This document shows, piece by piece, positions 11,674 through 24,300 of a DNA stretch of 64,000 nt. The translations under genes were made by a program, and so were the position numbers. A model generated the notes under the pieces. It saw nothing but the letters and a program-made list of their open reading frames with translations, did no database searches and was not told where the DNA came from. Position 1 is the first letter of the stretch. The number at the start of each line of letters is the position of its first letter. This stretch comes from Verpa conica (Eukaryota; Ascomycota; Pezizomycetes; Pezizales; Morchellaceae), in contig JAUFSD010000018.1 of assembly GCA_033030425.1 (NCBI GenBank), positions 1,302,001 to 1,366,000 on the forward strand, written 5' to 3'.

Positions 11674-14600
11674 ATGAACGATGAAGTGAGGGGGCGGCAG
11701 CCCCACGACGCTGAGACGAAGGCAGAGGGGGCGCATCGCTTTGTAGGCAGAATCCGGAGGTTATTGTCTCCTCGTCCACGAAATAAAGCAAGTCCCCAGG
11801 AAGAAGAAGATATCCGCCCGCCGAAATTCTTGGGCAAGTTCAAGAGATTACTCTCTCCTCATCCCAGAGGTCCCGAGAACAAAACAAATGTTGCTACCTC
11901 CATTACATCGCCGCCTAGAGACCCAGCAAACAAACCACCACAAGAGAGGACAGATTGCGGCCAACCAACGTCATTACCGCTAGCCGAGCCCGCAGAGAAC
12001 TGCCCGCCCCAACTCGGTGCGGGGTCTCTACCACCAGCAGATGTTTCTCTTCCCCCACCGGAAGACGACAGTGCCTTGAACCCCGCCTTTAAATTACGTC
12101 CTCCATCAGATCATGATACCGGTGGCGTGGAGGGCAGCTACACTACAACCTCCTTAAACCAACTCGACGCAGAATCCTCACCACGGGTAGGCGTGAGTTC
12201 TTACTCATTGGATGACCCAGCCTCTCGCGGTTCTGGACCTGTCGCAGAATTGACACTTGAAGAGCTGGCAGGCGGCCGCCTAGGGGGACTCACTACAGAT
12301 GCTTCACTGCAGATAGGTGTAGCCCCACTCTTGCCTGAGGCTTTTATTGCTCGCGATTCCGTACCCGACATATCACCCCCCCAACTGGAGGGTGGCACGA
12401 AGGAAACAGTTAGTGACTGGAGTGATTGGGATGATTATAGCTATCAACCTGGGCAAATTCCAATGGTGGACTCGGTAGACGAGTATCCGGGAAAGGCCAA
12501 GACGAAATCCTCATTGGAAGGGTTCACTGCACACGATTTCGTTTCTGGATCGCCGTCCTCTCCGTTGGAAAATGGTACGGGGAGACCCGTTAGCCGAGAA
12601 AATGGATATATTGCTATGTCCTCACAGCCCCCACAGATAGACAGCTCAGCACCAGAGTATGTAGACAGTATTTTTATACAGCCGCCGATAACTTCAGCAA
12701 AACCGCAGGCTCCACAGAGTGTGGAATCTGAGCTGCAAACAGAGAGTGCTGTTGTGGTATCGGTTCCGGAATTTAACGACTACAAGCTAGAAACAGAATT
12801 CCACGACGGCTATGTAGTGCATAAAATACATAAATGGGAGCTTTCCACTAGACTCTGGAATGAATCAACATGGAAACAGGGGAAGAGAATTGGTGATGGA
12901 GCTTTTGGAAGTGTTTGGCTTCAGAAAGAAAGAGGGAAAAGCCAGCTGAGAGCTGTCAAAGCACTGCCCCGGGGCACCTTGCCAAAAACGGGTTTCTCTC
13001 AGGAGCTCCTAGCTTTAATCAAATTGAAAGACGTAAGTCTCAGGTTTTTATCTTTCTAGTAGATGAAGATAAAACGCTAACAATATATATATAGTATGAT
13101 TATCTTTTTGTAAAGTTCTTTGGTTGGTACGAAAGCCCAGAGTTGATATTTCTAGCAATGGAGTATATCGAGTTTGGTGATTTGGGTGAATACATGCTCC
13201 GAAGCCCAAAGGCAAAGGAGGACGCCAAAGAAATTACTAGACAGATTCTGGAGGGGCTCGAGGTCCTCCATAAGAAAGGGATTTGCCATCGTGATCTGAA
13301 ACCTCAGGTTAGACTCCTGTCCTTGAAACTCTATCATCTCTAAAGCGATTACAGAATGTCCTCATTGCTTCTCCGGACCCGATCTGGGTCAAAATTGCCG
13401 ACTTTGGGATAGCAAAACGAACAAAAAACACCATCTTGCGGACTAGGTGTGGGACAGACGGCTATATTGCCCCCGAACTACTTGGCGTGCTCCCTCGGAC
13501 TCGGAGATTTCTTGTCCACGCCTTAGATATCTGGTCATTAGGATCTCTGGTGCACAAGCTCTTGACCTCTCAAACACCTTTCGCCAACTCAGGCGACGAG
13601 TCTGATTATGACTCGGAATCAGGTTTAGACATACCCTCGGGACCACCTCCGGAACAGGAAATTGACATGTCCTCCCTTTACGCATATTGTAACGGCATGA
13701 TGGAATTTCCGGTCGGAACTCTGCAGGCGTCCCAGGTGGGCGGGGAAGGGATTTCTTTCATCAAGGAACTTTTGACTCCAAGTCCAGAAGACAGGCCTAC
13801 TGCCACTATCGCTCTGAAGAATTCATGGCTCAGAAGAGGCTCAGATACGATCGATTGGTACGAAAACTTGAAGGACGAATTCTCGCATCTCGGGGTGGGG
13901 CTTGATCTCAAGGGTAGAGAGAATATAGTTTTGAGACAAATCGGTAAAGCCGATATAATGCGATTCTTGCCAGCCTCAGCAAAGGAGATAGTCCCATCAT
14001 TACTTGTACAGGCCGCAGCGAAGGGCTATAACGCTGCTCTTTTGAGACTTCTCGAATCCCCCAGTCACGGCTTAGACTCAGGAACCTTAGACAGCTTAAC
14101 CAAAGGGCAATTATTCCAAGCAGCAGTCGATGCTGGCCAACTCGATACAATAAAGCTACTCGTGCGTACCAAGGTGCATTTCGATGCTCGGATCGATGGT
14201 CAAACAGTGCTACAATGGGTATCCAAAGCGGGGAACATCGATACAGTAACGTTACTCCTGCAGAACCAGAGCGACACTAGCGCAAGTACTGAATATCAAG
14301 CGGCGTTTCAAAGAGCTCTCAAGTCGGAACGCATCGATATGGTGAAAGCATTCCTGAGCACCGAAGTCGACATAAATGCTAGATTAGGCATCAATAATGG
14401 CTTTACGCCGTTGCAAGCAGCTGCTGGGGGAGGGCATATCGACATCGTCAAGCTAATACTGGAGAACAATGCCGATGTGAATGCTGCTGCCTCAAAAGAT
14501 GCAGGTAGAACAGCCCTACAGGCGGCAGCTGGAGGTGGTTATATCGAAATCGTCAAGCTATTGTTGAGCAACAATGCAAATGTACATGCTGCCCCGGCAA

Positions 14601-16900
14601 GACGCAACGGCCGAACAGCATTGCAGGCGGCGGCTGGGGGTGGACATATCGAGATTGTCAAGCTACTGTTAGAAAAAAAAGCAGATATACATGGTGTTCC
14701 GTCAAGACGTGCAGGTCGTACAGCACTGCAAGCGGCAGCTGAGGGAGGGCATATCGACACCGTCAAACTACTGTTGAAACGTGGTGTCGAAGTTAACTCT
14801 GCTGCATCAACACACGCAGGTCGAACAGCTTTGCAAGCGGCGGCAGGGAGTGGGTATATCGAAATCGTCAAGCTCCTGTTAGATAACAGTGCCACTGTGA
14901 ATACCCCCGTGACAACATACGACAATTGCCGGACATCTTTGCAGGCAGCGGCTGAGGGGGGGCATATCGACATCGTTCAGTTGCTATTGAATAATGGTGC
15001 CGAGGTCAATGCTGCTGCGTCAAATAAAGCAGGTCGAACGGCCCTACAAGCGGCTGCCGGGGGTGGGTATTTGGATATCGTCAATCTTCTATTAGACAAT
15101 GGTGCACACGTAAACATCACAACAGCTGAGTACGATGGTCGGACAGCCTTGCAAGCTGCCGCTGAGGGAGGCAATATCGAAATCGTCAAGCTACTGTTAG
15201 ACAACGGTGCCGATGACAATGCTGCTATGTCAAGATACACAGGCCGGACCGCCTTGCAAGCAGCCGCTGGGGGTGGGCATACCGACATCGTCAAGCTATT
15301 TTTGGAGAAAGGCGCTAGAGTAGATGAGAAAGAAGGCCCCGGAGGTCGAACAGCGTTGCAAGCAGCAGCAGAAGGAGGGCATATTGAGACTGTCAAGTTA
15401 TTATTAGAAAACAATGCAGACTTGGATACTGAGCCCGGTCACGATACTTCAACACCCTTGCAGCTGGCAGCTGAAGGTGGGCATATCGATATCGTCAAGC
15501 TGCTATTAGAAAACAAGGTCAATGTGAATGCTGGTATAAACAGTATCCATAGTCATACAGCATTGCGAGCGGCGGCTGAGCGTGGACATATCGATATCGT
15601 CAGACTTCTATTGCAAAATAAAGCCGAAGTGAACACTAAACCACAATGGTCCGGCGGAACAGCTTTAGACGCGGCGGCTAAAAGTGGGCATATCGATATA
15701 ACCAGACTTCTTCTAGACAATAACGCCGATGTGCATAGTCCTGCATCAGACCTAAATGGCCGAACAGCCCTACAAGCAGCGGCTGAGGGAGGACATATCG
15801 GTATTGTCAAGCTACTCCTAGACAATGATGCCGATGTGAATTCCCCCTTGTCAAGAGCCGGAGGTCGGACAGCTTTGCAAGCGGCCACTGGGGGTGGGTA
15901 TGCTGACATTGTCAAACTGCTATTGGAAAATGGTGCCGAGGTGAATGCCGCCCCAGCAGAATCTAACCATTGTCGAACCGCTTTGCAAGCAGCAGCTGAG
16001 GGTGGACATACCAACATCGTCAAGTTTTTGCTAGACAAAAAGGCCAACGTAAATGATTCTCCGGCAGGAAGCAGAGGTGTAACTCCTCTACAAGCGGCAG
16101 CAGGGGGTGGTCATATGGAGATTGTGAAGCTACTGTTGGGTAACGGCGCCGATGTAAACGCTACTCCGGAGAACGGAGGTCGAACAGCCTTGCAAGCGGC
16201 ATGCAGAGGCGGGCATATCGAGATTGTCAAGTTGCTATTGAGCAGAGATGCCTACGTGAATGCTGCTGCACCACAAAGAGGTTTGACAGCTTTACAAGCG
16301 GCATCTGAGGGCGGGCATATCGATATCGTCAAATTGTTATTACAAAATGGTGCCGATGTGAATGCTGCAGCCGGAGAATACGATGGTCGGACAGCCTTAC
16401 AAGCAGCAGTTCAAGGTGGACATGCCGACATCGCTAGAATATTACTACACAACAATGCCGACGTAAACGCCAAAACATCAAACCATGGTAGAATAGCTTT
16501 GGAGGCGGCTGCTGAGCATGGATATACCAGTCTTGCAAGGCTTCTATTGGAAAATGGGGCCGATCCAAATGCCACACCACGCGGGTTAGGGCATACGGCC
16601 TTACAAGTAGCATCTAAGAGTGGGCATATCGATATCGTTAGATTATTGCTAGACAACAATGCGGATGTGAACGTCAAAGCATCAAAGTATGACGGAACAG
16701 CCTTACAGGTGGCCGCTAAGAATGGTCATATCGACATTGTAAAGCTTTTGCTAGATAATGGCGCTGATGTAAATGCTGCAAAAGCCGAGCATAATGTCTT
16801 GACAGCATTAGAGGAGGGCAAGCAAAATGGGAATCCCGAGCTTATAAGGATTTTGGAAGAAGCATGCGAATTAGCCTTTTCCAAAGCACGTGGAGAGTAG
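11674..16900 (+). CDS. Protein kinase fused to long ankyrin-repeat array (three exons)
   Basis: Predicted CDS join(11674..13032, 13116..13307, 13355..16900), 1698 aa. Residues 1-395 are a Pro/Ser-rich disordered N-terminus. The kinase domain (about 400-670) shows the glycine loop GDGAFGSVW, AVKA with the ATP Lys near 429, HRDLKPQN at about 511-518, DFG at about 534 and APE near 555, so all catalytic motifs are intact (Ser/Thr type). Residues about 710-830 hold three or four degenerate ankyrin units, then 23 canonical repeats with the phrase GRTALQAAAxGGHIDIVKLL and a degenerate cap. Both introns (83 and 47 nt) are GT-AG, phase 0, and restore kinase motifs exactly. The repeats are highly alike, which suggests recent expansion. 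It lies tail-to-tail with an NLR gene. A signalling role in a recognition pathway is inference. Confidence 0.85.
13033..13115 (+). other. Intron 1 of kinase-ankyrin gene
   Basis: GTAAGT...TAAAG, 83 nt, phase 0. It joins KLKD to FFGWYESPELIF, giving an unbroken N-lobe of the kinase. Confidence 0.85.
13308..13354 (+). other. Intron 2 of kinase-ankyrin gene
   Basis: GTTAGA...TTACAG, 47 nt, phase 0. It falls inside the catalytic loop and joins HRDLKPQ to NVLI, the expected kinase sequence. Confidence 0.85.
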
Positions 16901-18374
16901 TGAGTTTTGCAAACAGCCCTAGTTCTATATAGTGTATTTTGCTGAATCATAATCAAGGAAACGCTTCCGCCCTCTTGACTCACTTTTTTTACAAAAACAT
17001 CTTGTTATACTCTCAATCCTTCGAACCGTATTAATTTATCCCCGTCAGTTGATATCACCGCTAGCTATAAGAGTCTTAGATTGTGGCGCTACTCTTTTAT
17101 AAGTTGAGGAATTCTATTAGCTTTGGGATTTTTCTTTCTTTCCTATTGTCTTTCTGGTCGCTCTCTGGTATATCTTCGCCTTTCTCTATTATTATTCCTA
17201 TTTCCTTCTAGCTATGTACCGGATCTTGGGAAATATTTGTCCCTAGCCACTTTTATTTTTATGCTACTTATCGATACCATATCAATTACTGAGGGACCTC
17301 CTCTTCAGGGATATTTTATGTAGCACGATGGTGTGAAAGGAGGCTATTTATATTCGATGGGTTCTTTCTAAATTCAGTATATTTATCCACTGCCCATAGG
17401 TCCGTCTTCATAGCACGAAAGGGGTGTCTAGATGAGCGAAAGATCCTAGGGGTATGTCTTTCTAGGGGTAATGCGCCGGGTAACATTTATCTAGTTATAG
17501 TGAGTGACAAATGCAGGGATCGATGAGGCTCTCACCTTGTTCCTGAGGCTCTGCTAATCGGCGCTGAGTCAGCAGAGGTGGTTCACGTCGGAACTAAGTT
17601 GAGGCTCAGCGGGTCGGCCCGCTCATGCAGGGACTCTCCCAACACTCCCGGCGCAGATTCCTGGGACTCTGATATATCGCGCTTAATGAAATTGTAAAAA
17701 TTGCTTGAGAATAATCGCATAAGAGAGAGGAGAGGTAGGTATTCAGATGATGATAGCCCGAAAGCCACAGCAAGTGAAGGATAGCCTAACAACTTCGATC
17801 GACATACTCCTGAGAGGAGGCCAAGGGACAACACCCCCAAAACACCATCTTCGCCCCTGAATCAACTATAGCACCCAAATTCAAACAATATTGATCGCTA
17901 CTGCTACCGCCTAAGAAAACCAAGGTCACACCAGAGACAAGGCAGCTCCCCATCGCTGTAGGTCTGCACTCGAGAAAGTCAAAGTAGGAGACCCCGAGCC
18001 TGGGCAAGGTTTCGATTGATATTCTTTCAGGTAAGAACGAAAAGATTAGAGAGAGATTACAAAAACGCCAAATTGAAACCACCCCCCAGTAACTGCCTGA
18101 ATAAAAATATCCCTAAATATCCCTAACTAAGAATAACCCCTGCCAAGATTAGTCTTCCCAATATGTAGCATGAGATAGAATGAGTCTGTTTCAACACTCT
18201 AATTTAGGCGGGGTCTTAGCACCAAAGCCGCCTGAGATATGAGTAGAAGGACATACCTTGCCTAACGCATATATGCTAAGATCATGTCTATCGATGAGCA
18301 AAATCCAAGACCCTCTATTGCTCCGGAAGTAGCATAGTGAATGACCAGCGCAAAAAGAAGTAATGTGGAGCAAA
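16901..18374. other. Spacer between convergent kinase-ankyrin and NLR genes
   Basis: No gene seen. AT-rich 3' flanks on both sides; minus-strand open frames at 17583-18082 are Leu/Ser-rich without recognisable pattern. A short hairpin (AGCGGG-TCGG-CCCGCT) lies near 17607-17622. Confidence 0.35.
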
Positions 18375-21300
18375 TTAAAAATGGTGAACGAAGGTATCTA
18401 GTATTTGTTTTACGTTGGTATTTTGGTTCTCCAGCTGAAGGACCTCCAGTAGGCACTTTAGCATTGTTTCTGTGGTTTCTAGGCAAGAGGAATATGATAT
18501 GCTGAACTTACCATATCCGTTCCCCAAAGCTAGAGTACTCATGGCTAAAGCTCCCGGGGCACTCTCATCTAATTTGATTACTACCTGCGTCTCTGAACCA
18601 ATGCCAGTAGTATCCTTCGTCTCGCGTCGCAGTGCAATGGGTTTCTCGTATATATGGATATCTGTAGATATCTCGGAGGTCTCACCCACAGCCAAAACTT
18701 CGTCAGTACCAGTGAGCAAATTTGGTGGAACCTGTAGTTGTGCTGGCACGTAGTTATACAGGCCATGTGGTTCATTTCCTACTGCAGCCTTGAGCATCAC
18801 CACTGCAACCCTTTTGCCAAAGTGTGAAGACAATAACCTTCCAACCGCTTCTTCTCGTGGCCACCGGAATTCACTGGCTACCCCCAGAAGTACTTTTCTC
18901 ATAACCTCATCAAAAATGCTCAGCAGGAACATGACACTTTCCACCTCGCTTGGGTTGCTGTCTACAACACCTATTACTCTACCAGTCGCTTGGAAACCCC
19001 TACTCTTGAGAAATTCGAGATTTTCTTTTCCTCGGGGATTCAATGCTGCTGAAAACATCACCCACTCGCTGATCTTGCCATCGTTCGATAAGAGGAACTC
19101 TAGGGGTGTTGTTACTCGTTTGTGTAGCCCCGGATTCCATGCTGCTGCCATCATCACTCTCTCCGTTATCTGCCCCCCTCGCTCTAATAGAATTCTAAGG
19201 CTCTCTTTGCCGTGAGGACCCAATGCTGCTGCTACCATTACCGTCTCTGTAACTTCACCTCCTTTTTCTAAGAGAAACTCTAGAATTTCCTTCCCTCTCG
19301 GATTCCATGCAGCTCCCACTAGGACGGTCTCGGTATATTTGCTGGAGTTTTTAACACTGTGTAGAAACTCTAGTGCTTCTTTCCCCGCCCAACTACATGC
19401 CGCCCCCAACAAGATCATCTCGGTGATGGGCGGAGGTGTTTGTGCTTTGTTGAACAAAAATTCGAGTACACCTCTGGTATTCTCCGCTGCGGCTGCTAGA
19501 ACTGGTTCGGTGATAGGGATTGTATTGTTTATGTCCAATAGTAACTCGAAAACTTTGCGCCATTGCTTACTCCATGCCGCCCTCACTAATATTGCCTCGG
19601 TTATCAGGGTGGTATGAGTATTTTTGAGTAAGAATTCAAATGCTGCCGCTGATCCTCCCTCATTTGCCAACATAACGTCTTCATCAATGGGTAGGGCAAC
19701 ATCTTGTAGCAATAAATCAAAAGCTTTCTTTCCTAGATTTCCGCTCGCTTCCACTGCTGCCAGTAGAATTTCTTCGGTGATAGGGGTAGTGTTTTCTTTT
19801 GCCAACAGATATTTTAGCGCTTCAATATCTCTCAGGTTCCCCGCTGCGGCAATAACCACTGCTTCGGTGACAGAACCACCTCTCTTGAGCAGTGGTTCAA
19901 GGTAAGTATTACCATGAGGGTTCTGTACCGCCCGTAGTAGCATTTCCTCAGTGATAGCAACGGCGTCATCAATGCTTAAAAGAAACTCCAGAGCCTCTGC
20001 ACTATCCCTATTACCTGCCGCCTTTAGTATCATTTCTCCGGTAACTCTGATGTTTGGATTGCTGTTCATCAGGGTTTCCAACAGTGCCTTACTCCCATTA
20101 CCCTTCCCCGCTGCGGCAACAATCACCGCCTCAGTTACCTGGCTACCTCTAGCCAGAAGAGGTTCCATGGAGGTCTCGAAGGTCTCGGTTCGTACTGTTT
20201 TTACTGCTTCTAAAAGGACTGGCTCGGTGATCACAACTTTATCATCGATGCTCAACAGAAATTTCAAAACCTCCCCGTCATCGGAATTCCCAGCAGCCGC
20301 CAGTAGCATCGCTTGAGTGACGTTGATTTTGTGCCCGTTTCTAAGCAGGAATACCAGCATTTCCTTACCAATAGGGTTACCTGTAGCCGCCACAAATACG
20401 TCTTCGGTGACAGAAACGGTATTGTCAAAACCCAAGAGCAATTCCAGTGCACCCATTCTAGACCAGTTACTGGCCGCTGCAACTAACACGTTCTCGGTAA
20501 TCTGGCCGCCTCTGCCCAAGAGTAAGGCTAGGTGTTTCTTTGCCTGTATACCCTGTGCTGCTTTCACTAGCATTGCCTCGGTGATCGGGATATGGTCTGT
20601 CGTTAAGAGGAGCTCAAGCGCTTCGAGTCCGTTCGGATTTCCGGCGGCTTCTACCAACACATCTTCTACAGCAATCGCACCATGTCCATAGCTCAAGAGT
20701 GTTTTCAGTAACTCTTTAGAGTTCTTTGCCGCTGCCATCATCACCGCCTTTGTTACTACTCCCTTTCGACTTAGGAATAGCTCCATCAATATACTACCAG
20801 ATCTTCCGTTTTCTGCTGCTGCTAACATTACCTCCTCCGACAACTGGCCGCCCCTGCTCAACAACAACTCCAGGGTTTGCTTGTCGGAAGACTGGTTTTT
20901 CGCTGCTTCGATCATCACTGTCTTCGTCACCTGGCCGCCATTGTCTAACAGTAATTGCACCGTTGGCCTGCCGCCTGAGAACCAATATCCCACTGCTCCC
21001 AGCATCACTTTCTCTGTTACTTGGCCACCGCCATCCAACAATAGCTGAAGCATTTCTAAGACCTTCGGACTCCACAACGCTTTTTCCATTACATCGTCGT
21101 CCACTTGACCACCCCTGCCTAGTAGGAATTCAAGAGCTTCTAAGCCATGTTGATTGCCCACTACCGCTAACATAACTTCGTGGGTTACCTGACCCCCTTT
21201 ACCCAGTAATATTTGAAATAGTTGTTTAGGCCTGTTTCTATTTCTTGCTGCGGCTACCATCACCGCTTCAGTGACCTGGGTGCCACTGCGTAGGAGTAGA

Positions 21301-24300
21301 GACAAACACTCCCTGACATAGCTATTCTCCATCGCCACTTCTAGAACAGCTTCAGTGACTGGTATAGTAGGGTCTTTCTTGAGCAGAAAGTCGAGTGAAT
21401 GCGCGCTATTGATATTTGCGGCTGCTGCCATAAGAAGTTCCTCGTCGATAAAGCCACCTCTCTCTAACAAGAATTCCAGCCCTTCTTTCCCCTTTGAGTA
21501 TTCTGCAGCTTTCTGTAGTATCGCCTCGGTGATGGGGATTGAGTCGTTCGAGTTTAGCATACGCTCTAGTGTTTCCTTGCACACATCACTCCCTACAGCC
21601 TCAGTAAACACCGCCTCTGTGACCTGGCCACCCCTACTCAATAGCAACTCCAGCGCTTTGTTAGAATTATTACCTGCTGCTATGAAGAGAACCGCTTCGC
21701 TAATCTGGCCATCATTTTCCAGTAGCAGCTTCAAGTATTCCTTGCCTGTGTAGCCTAGGCGGGCTGCTGCCTGCATGACTCTTTCGGTTACCTTGCCACC
21801 CCTCTCTAGCAAAAGTTCAAGAGGCCCTCTACCCTTTTGATCGCGCACTACTGCTACCATCATCGTTTCGCTCACTCGGCCACACCTCCTGAGTAGCAGT
21901 TCGAGAGTTTCTGGGTCTCCAGACCAAATAGGCATTAAGCCCTCTAAAACCCCCTCGGTGATTGGAATATCAATATCTGGTGACTTGAGGAGTACCTTGA
22001 TCACTTGCTCATTATTGCTCCATATCCCAGCCATCAAAGCATTGCCGTATATCCCACCCCGGGTGTTGATATCAGCTCCATCCGCTAATAGTAGCTCCAT
22101 AAAGTCGGGGAAGCCGAGTGAGGCACAAATCTGCAGGGGGGGTGTATTTTTGAAGGGTATCTTTTTTTTAAGATCGGAGCTGTATTCACCACGCTTACTG
22201 TGCTCATGGTAGATCTGGTAGGCCGAGTTGAATTTTGTATCAGACCGGGCTAGCTTTGCGAATGCCTTAAGTAGTGCTTGTTTGCCTGATCTACCCGCTT
22301 CTCGGGCATGCGCCGGCCATTGCATGGCTGCATACTCTAGAAACGGATAGTCTGTCAAGCGAGAGTAATATCCCAAGATATCGTCAGATGGCTTTGCCCC
22401 AAACTCCTCCGAAGCAAGATACCTCAAGCAGTCGATTGCTAGGTAAAGATTTGACTCCGTATGCGAATTATAGAACTCGGAGATGGACCCAGGCCCGTTA
22501 TTTGGGGAGTCGAATTTCTTCATTAGTTCGCGATCAGTGAGGAAATCCTTTGCCGACTGATGGACAAACTGAATTTTGTCGTCCTCTATCTTGAATAGTG
22601 GTCCGAAAATTGTGTTTAGGAAGTGCTCTAAGTTGTTTTCGATATGGTACACCAATAAAGATACACATTGATGGTCAGGCTGTAAGGCGAGTACGATCTT
22701 CAGCTCCCCAATGAGTAAGGGGCGATTTGCAAAGATAATCCATCGAAGAACTTTTTTTGCCTTTTCCCTCAACCCACTATCAATTTCCCCCAAGATCTTT
22801 GCATATACCGCCGGTATATCTTTAGGTAACTCTTTGAGCTGTGCACGAATACTACCAATACTTGTTTCAGCGGATCTTCCGAGCCGGTATAGTGTGAGCG
22901 AGACCCAAAGGAACATCCCCCCTGCGCCCTGAACAAGAATACGTCGTATGTCAAGCTCTAGATTATTCGGAAGGTTTTTTCTTTGGGCTAGTTTGTGAAC
23001 CTCGTCATCCACATATCGCTGAATATCGCTCGTATTGTTGTTGCCAAGGGGGATCTCTATGAGACCTGGAAGTCCGGCCGTAGCGGGTAGGTGGGGGCGG
23101 CTAGAAATAACCATCCTGAAGCTGGAACCGGCAACACCTTTGCTGTTGTTATGAGGGCTCCCAAATAGTCTCGCTAGATCTCCCAGGAACCGCCCTCTCG
23201 ACTCCTCTTCACATTCATCGAGAGCATCTACCACACAAAATATTTCTGTCTCCTGGTTTTTACTAATGACTTCCTCAAAGACTTGCCATAAACTTCCAAA
23301 TCCCCAAGTTTTAGTGGATTCCGTCTCCGGTAGGTATTCTGGAGGTATTTTCTTGTAGAGCGATGGTAGTTGGTATAAAACCTGATCTAAAAGGCTCCGT
23401 AGAATAGAGGTGGCTGTGTTTTGCTCGCTGAGTTTCTTGTCGCAAAAGAAGTAAGCAACGACGACATCTTTCCCATCTTTCGTCCTATGGCAATTCTCAA
23501 GTTGCTTCGTCATGTATGACAATAACACACTCTTGCCACTACCAGGATTACCAGAAATCCAGAGTAAGTTCGCTGATGATTCGTCCATCCAGCGCCTGTA
23601 CTCCTCACAACCGAAAAACCATTGGCATGTTTGTCCGTGGCGTTTTTCAAGAAGGTCATCACGATAGGGTTGGCACACAAACGCTTTGAGGGTGGCTAAA
23701 AAATCTTGGAGCTCCTTACTACCTATTCTGCTTTAGCAATTGATCTAGAATTCCTGGCCTAATGTACCTACGTATCCGTGTCTCCTCTAATCTCTTTTGT
23801 GCTATTTCTGGGAGTCAACATCTGAATTAACGCCGAAACCTATAACCAATATCTACTTACAGTTTAGAGAAACATGCTCGGCTAAACATTCCTTGATATG
23901 ATGAATCAATATCTGATAGTTTTTATCCGTAGGGTTCATAAACTTGACCATGTTCGTATGATCTCCATCTATTGAGTATCGATGTTCATTCGGCAGGTAG
24001 AGGTGAGCGGAAATGTTTTTTATAAGCTGTACCGCTTCTCCCTTCCTCTCCCAGGTTCCAGCAGCACTCTATATAAAGTTTTCAGTGACTTGCACATTTA
24101 CCATAATTGAGGAAGGCTTTATACAGACCTGTTGTACGGTTGGTGTTTTTTGCAGCTCATAAAAACTGACTATTCTCAATTTCTGAGTTGAAAACATTTG
24201 GACAAGTCTCTCTCTCTGATCTTCCAGGAACTCGGAATTTTCCTGTAGCTGCTCGAGAAGTTTAAGTCTTGCTGACTGCCTTCCCGAGGATGTGGTGTTT

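Noticed and set aside
14539..16047. Long minus-strand open frames opposite the ankyrin array
   Set aside because: They mirror the plus-strand repeats (Ala/Ser/Leu-rich, same period) and have no independent signals.
18790..21753. Plus-strand open frames opposite the NLR repeats
   Set aside because: Complement of the repeat-coding strand; composition repeats with the same period.
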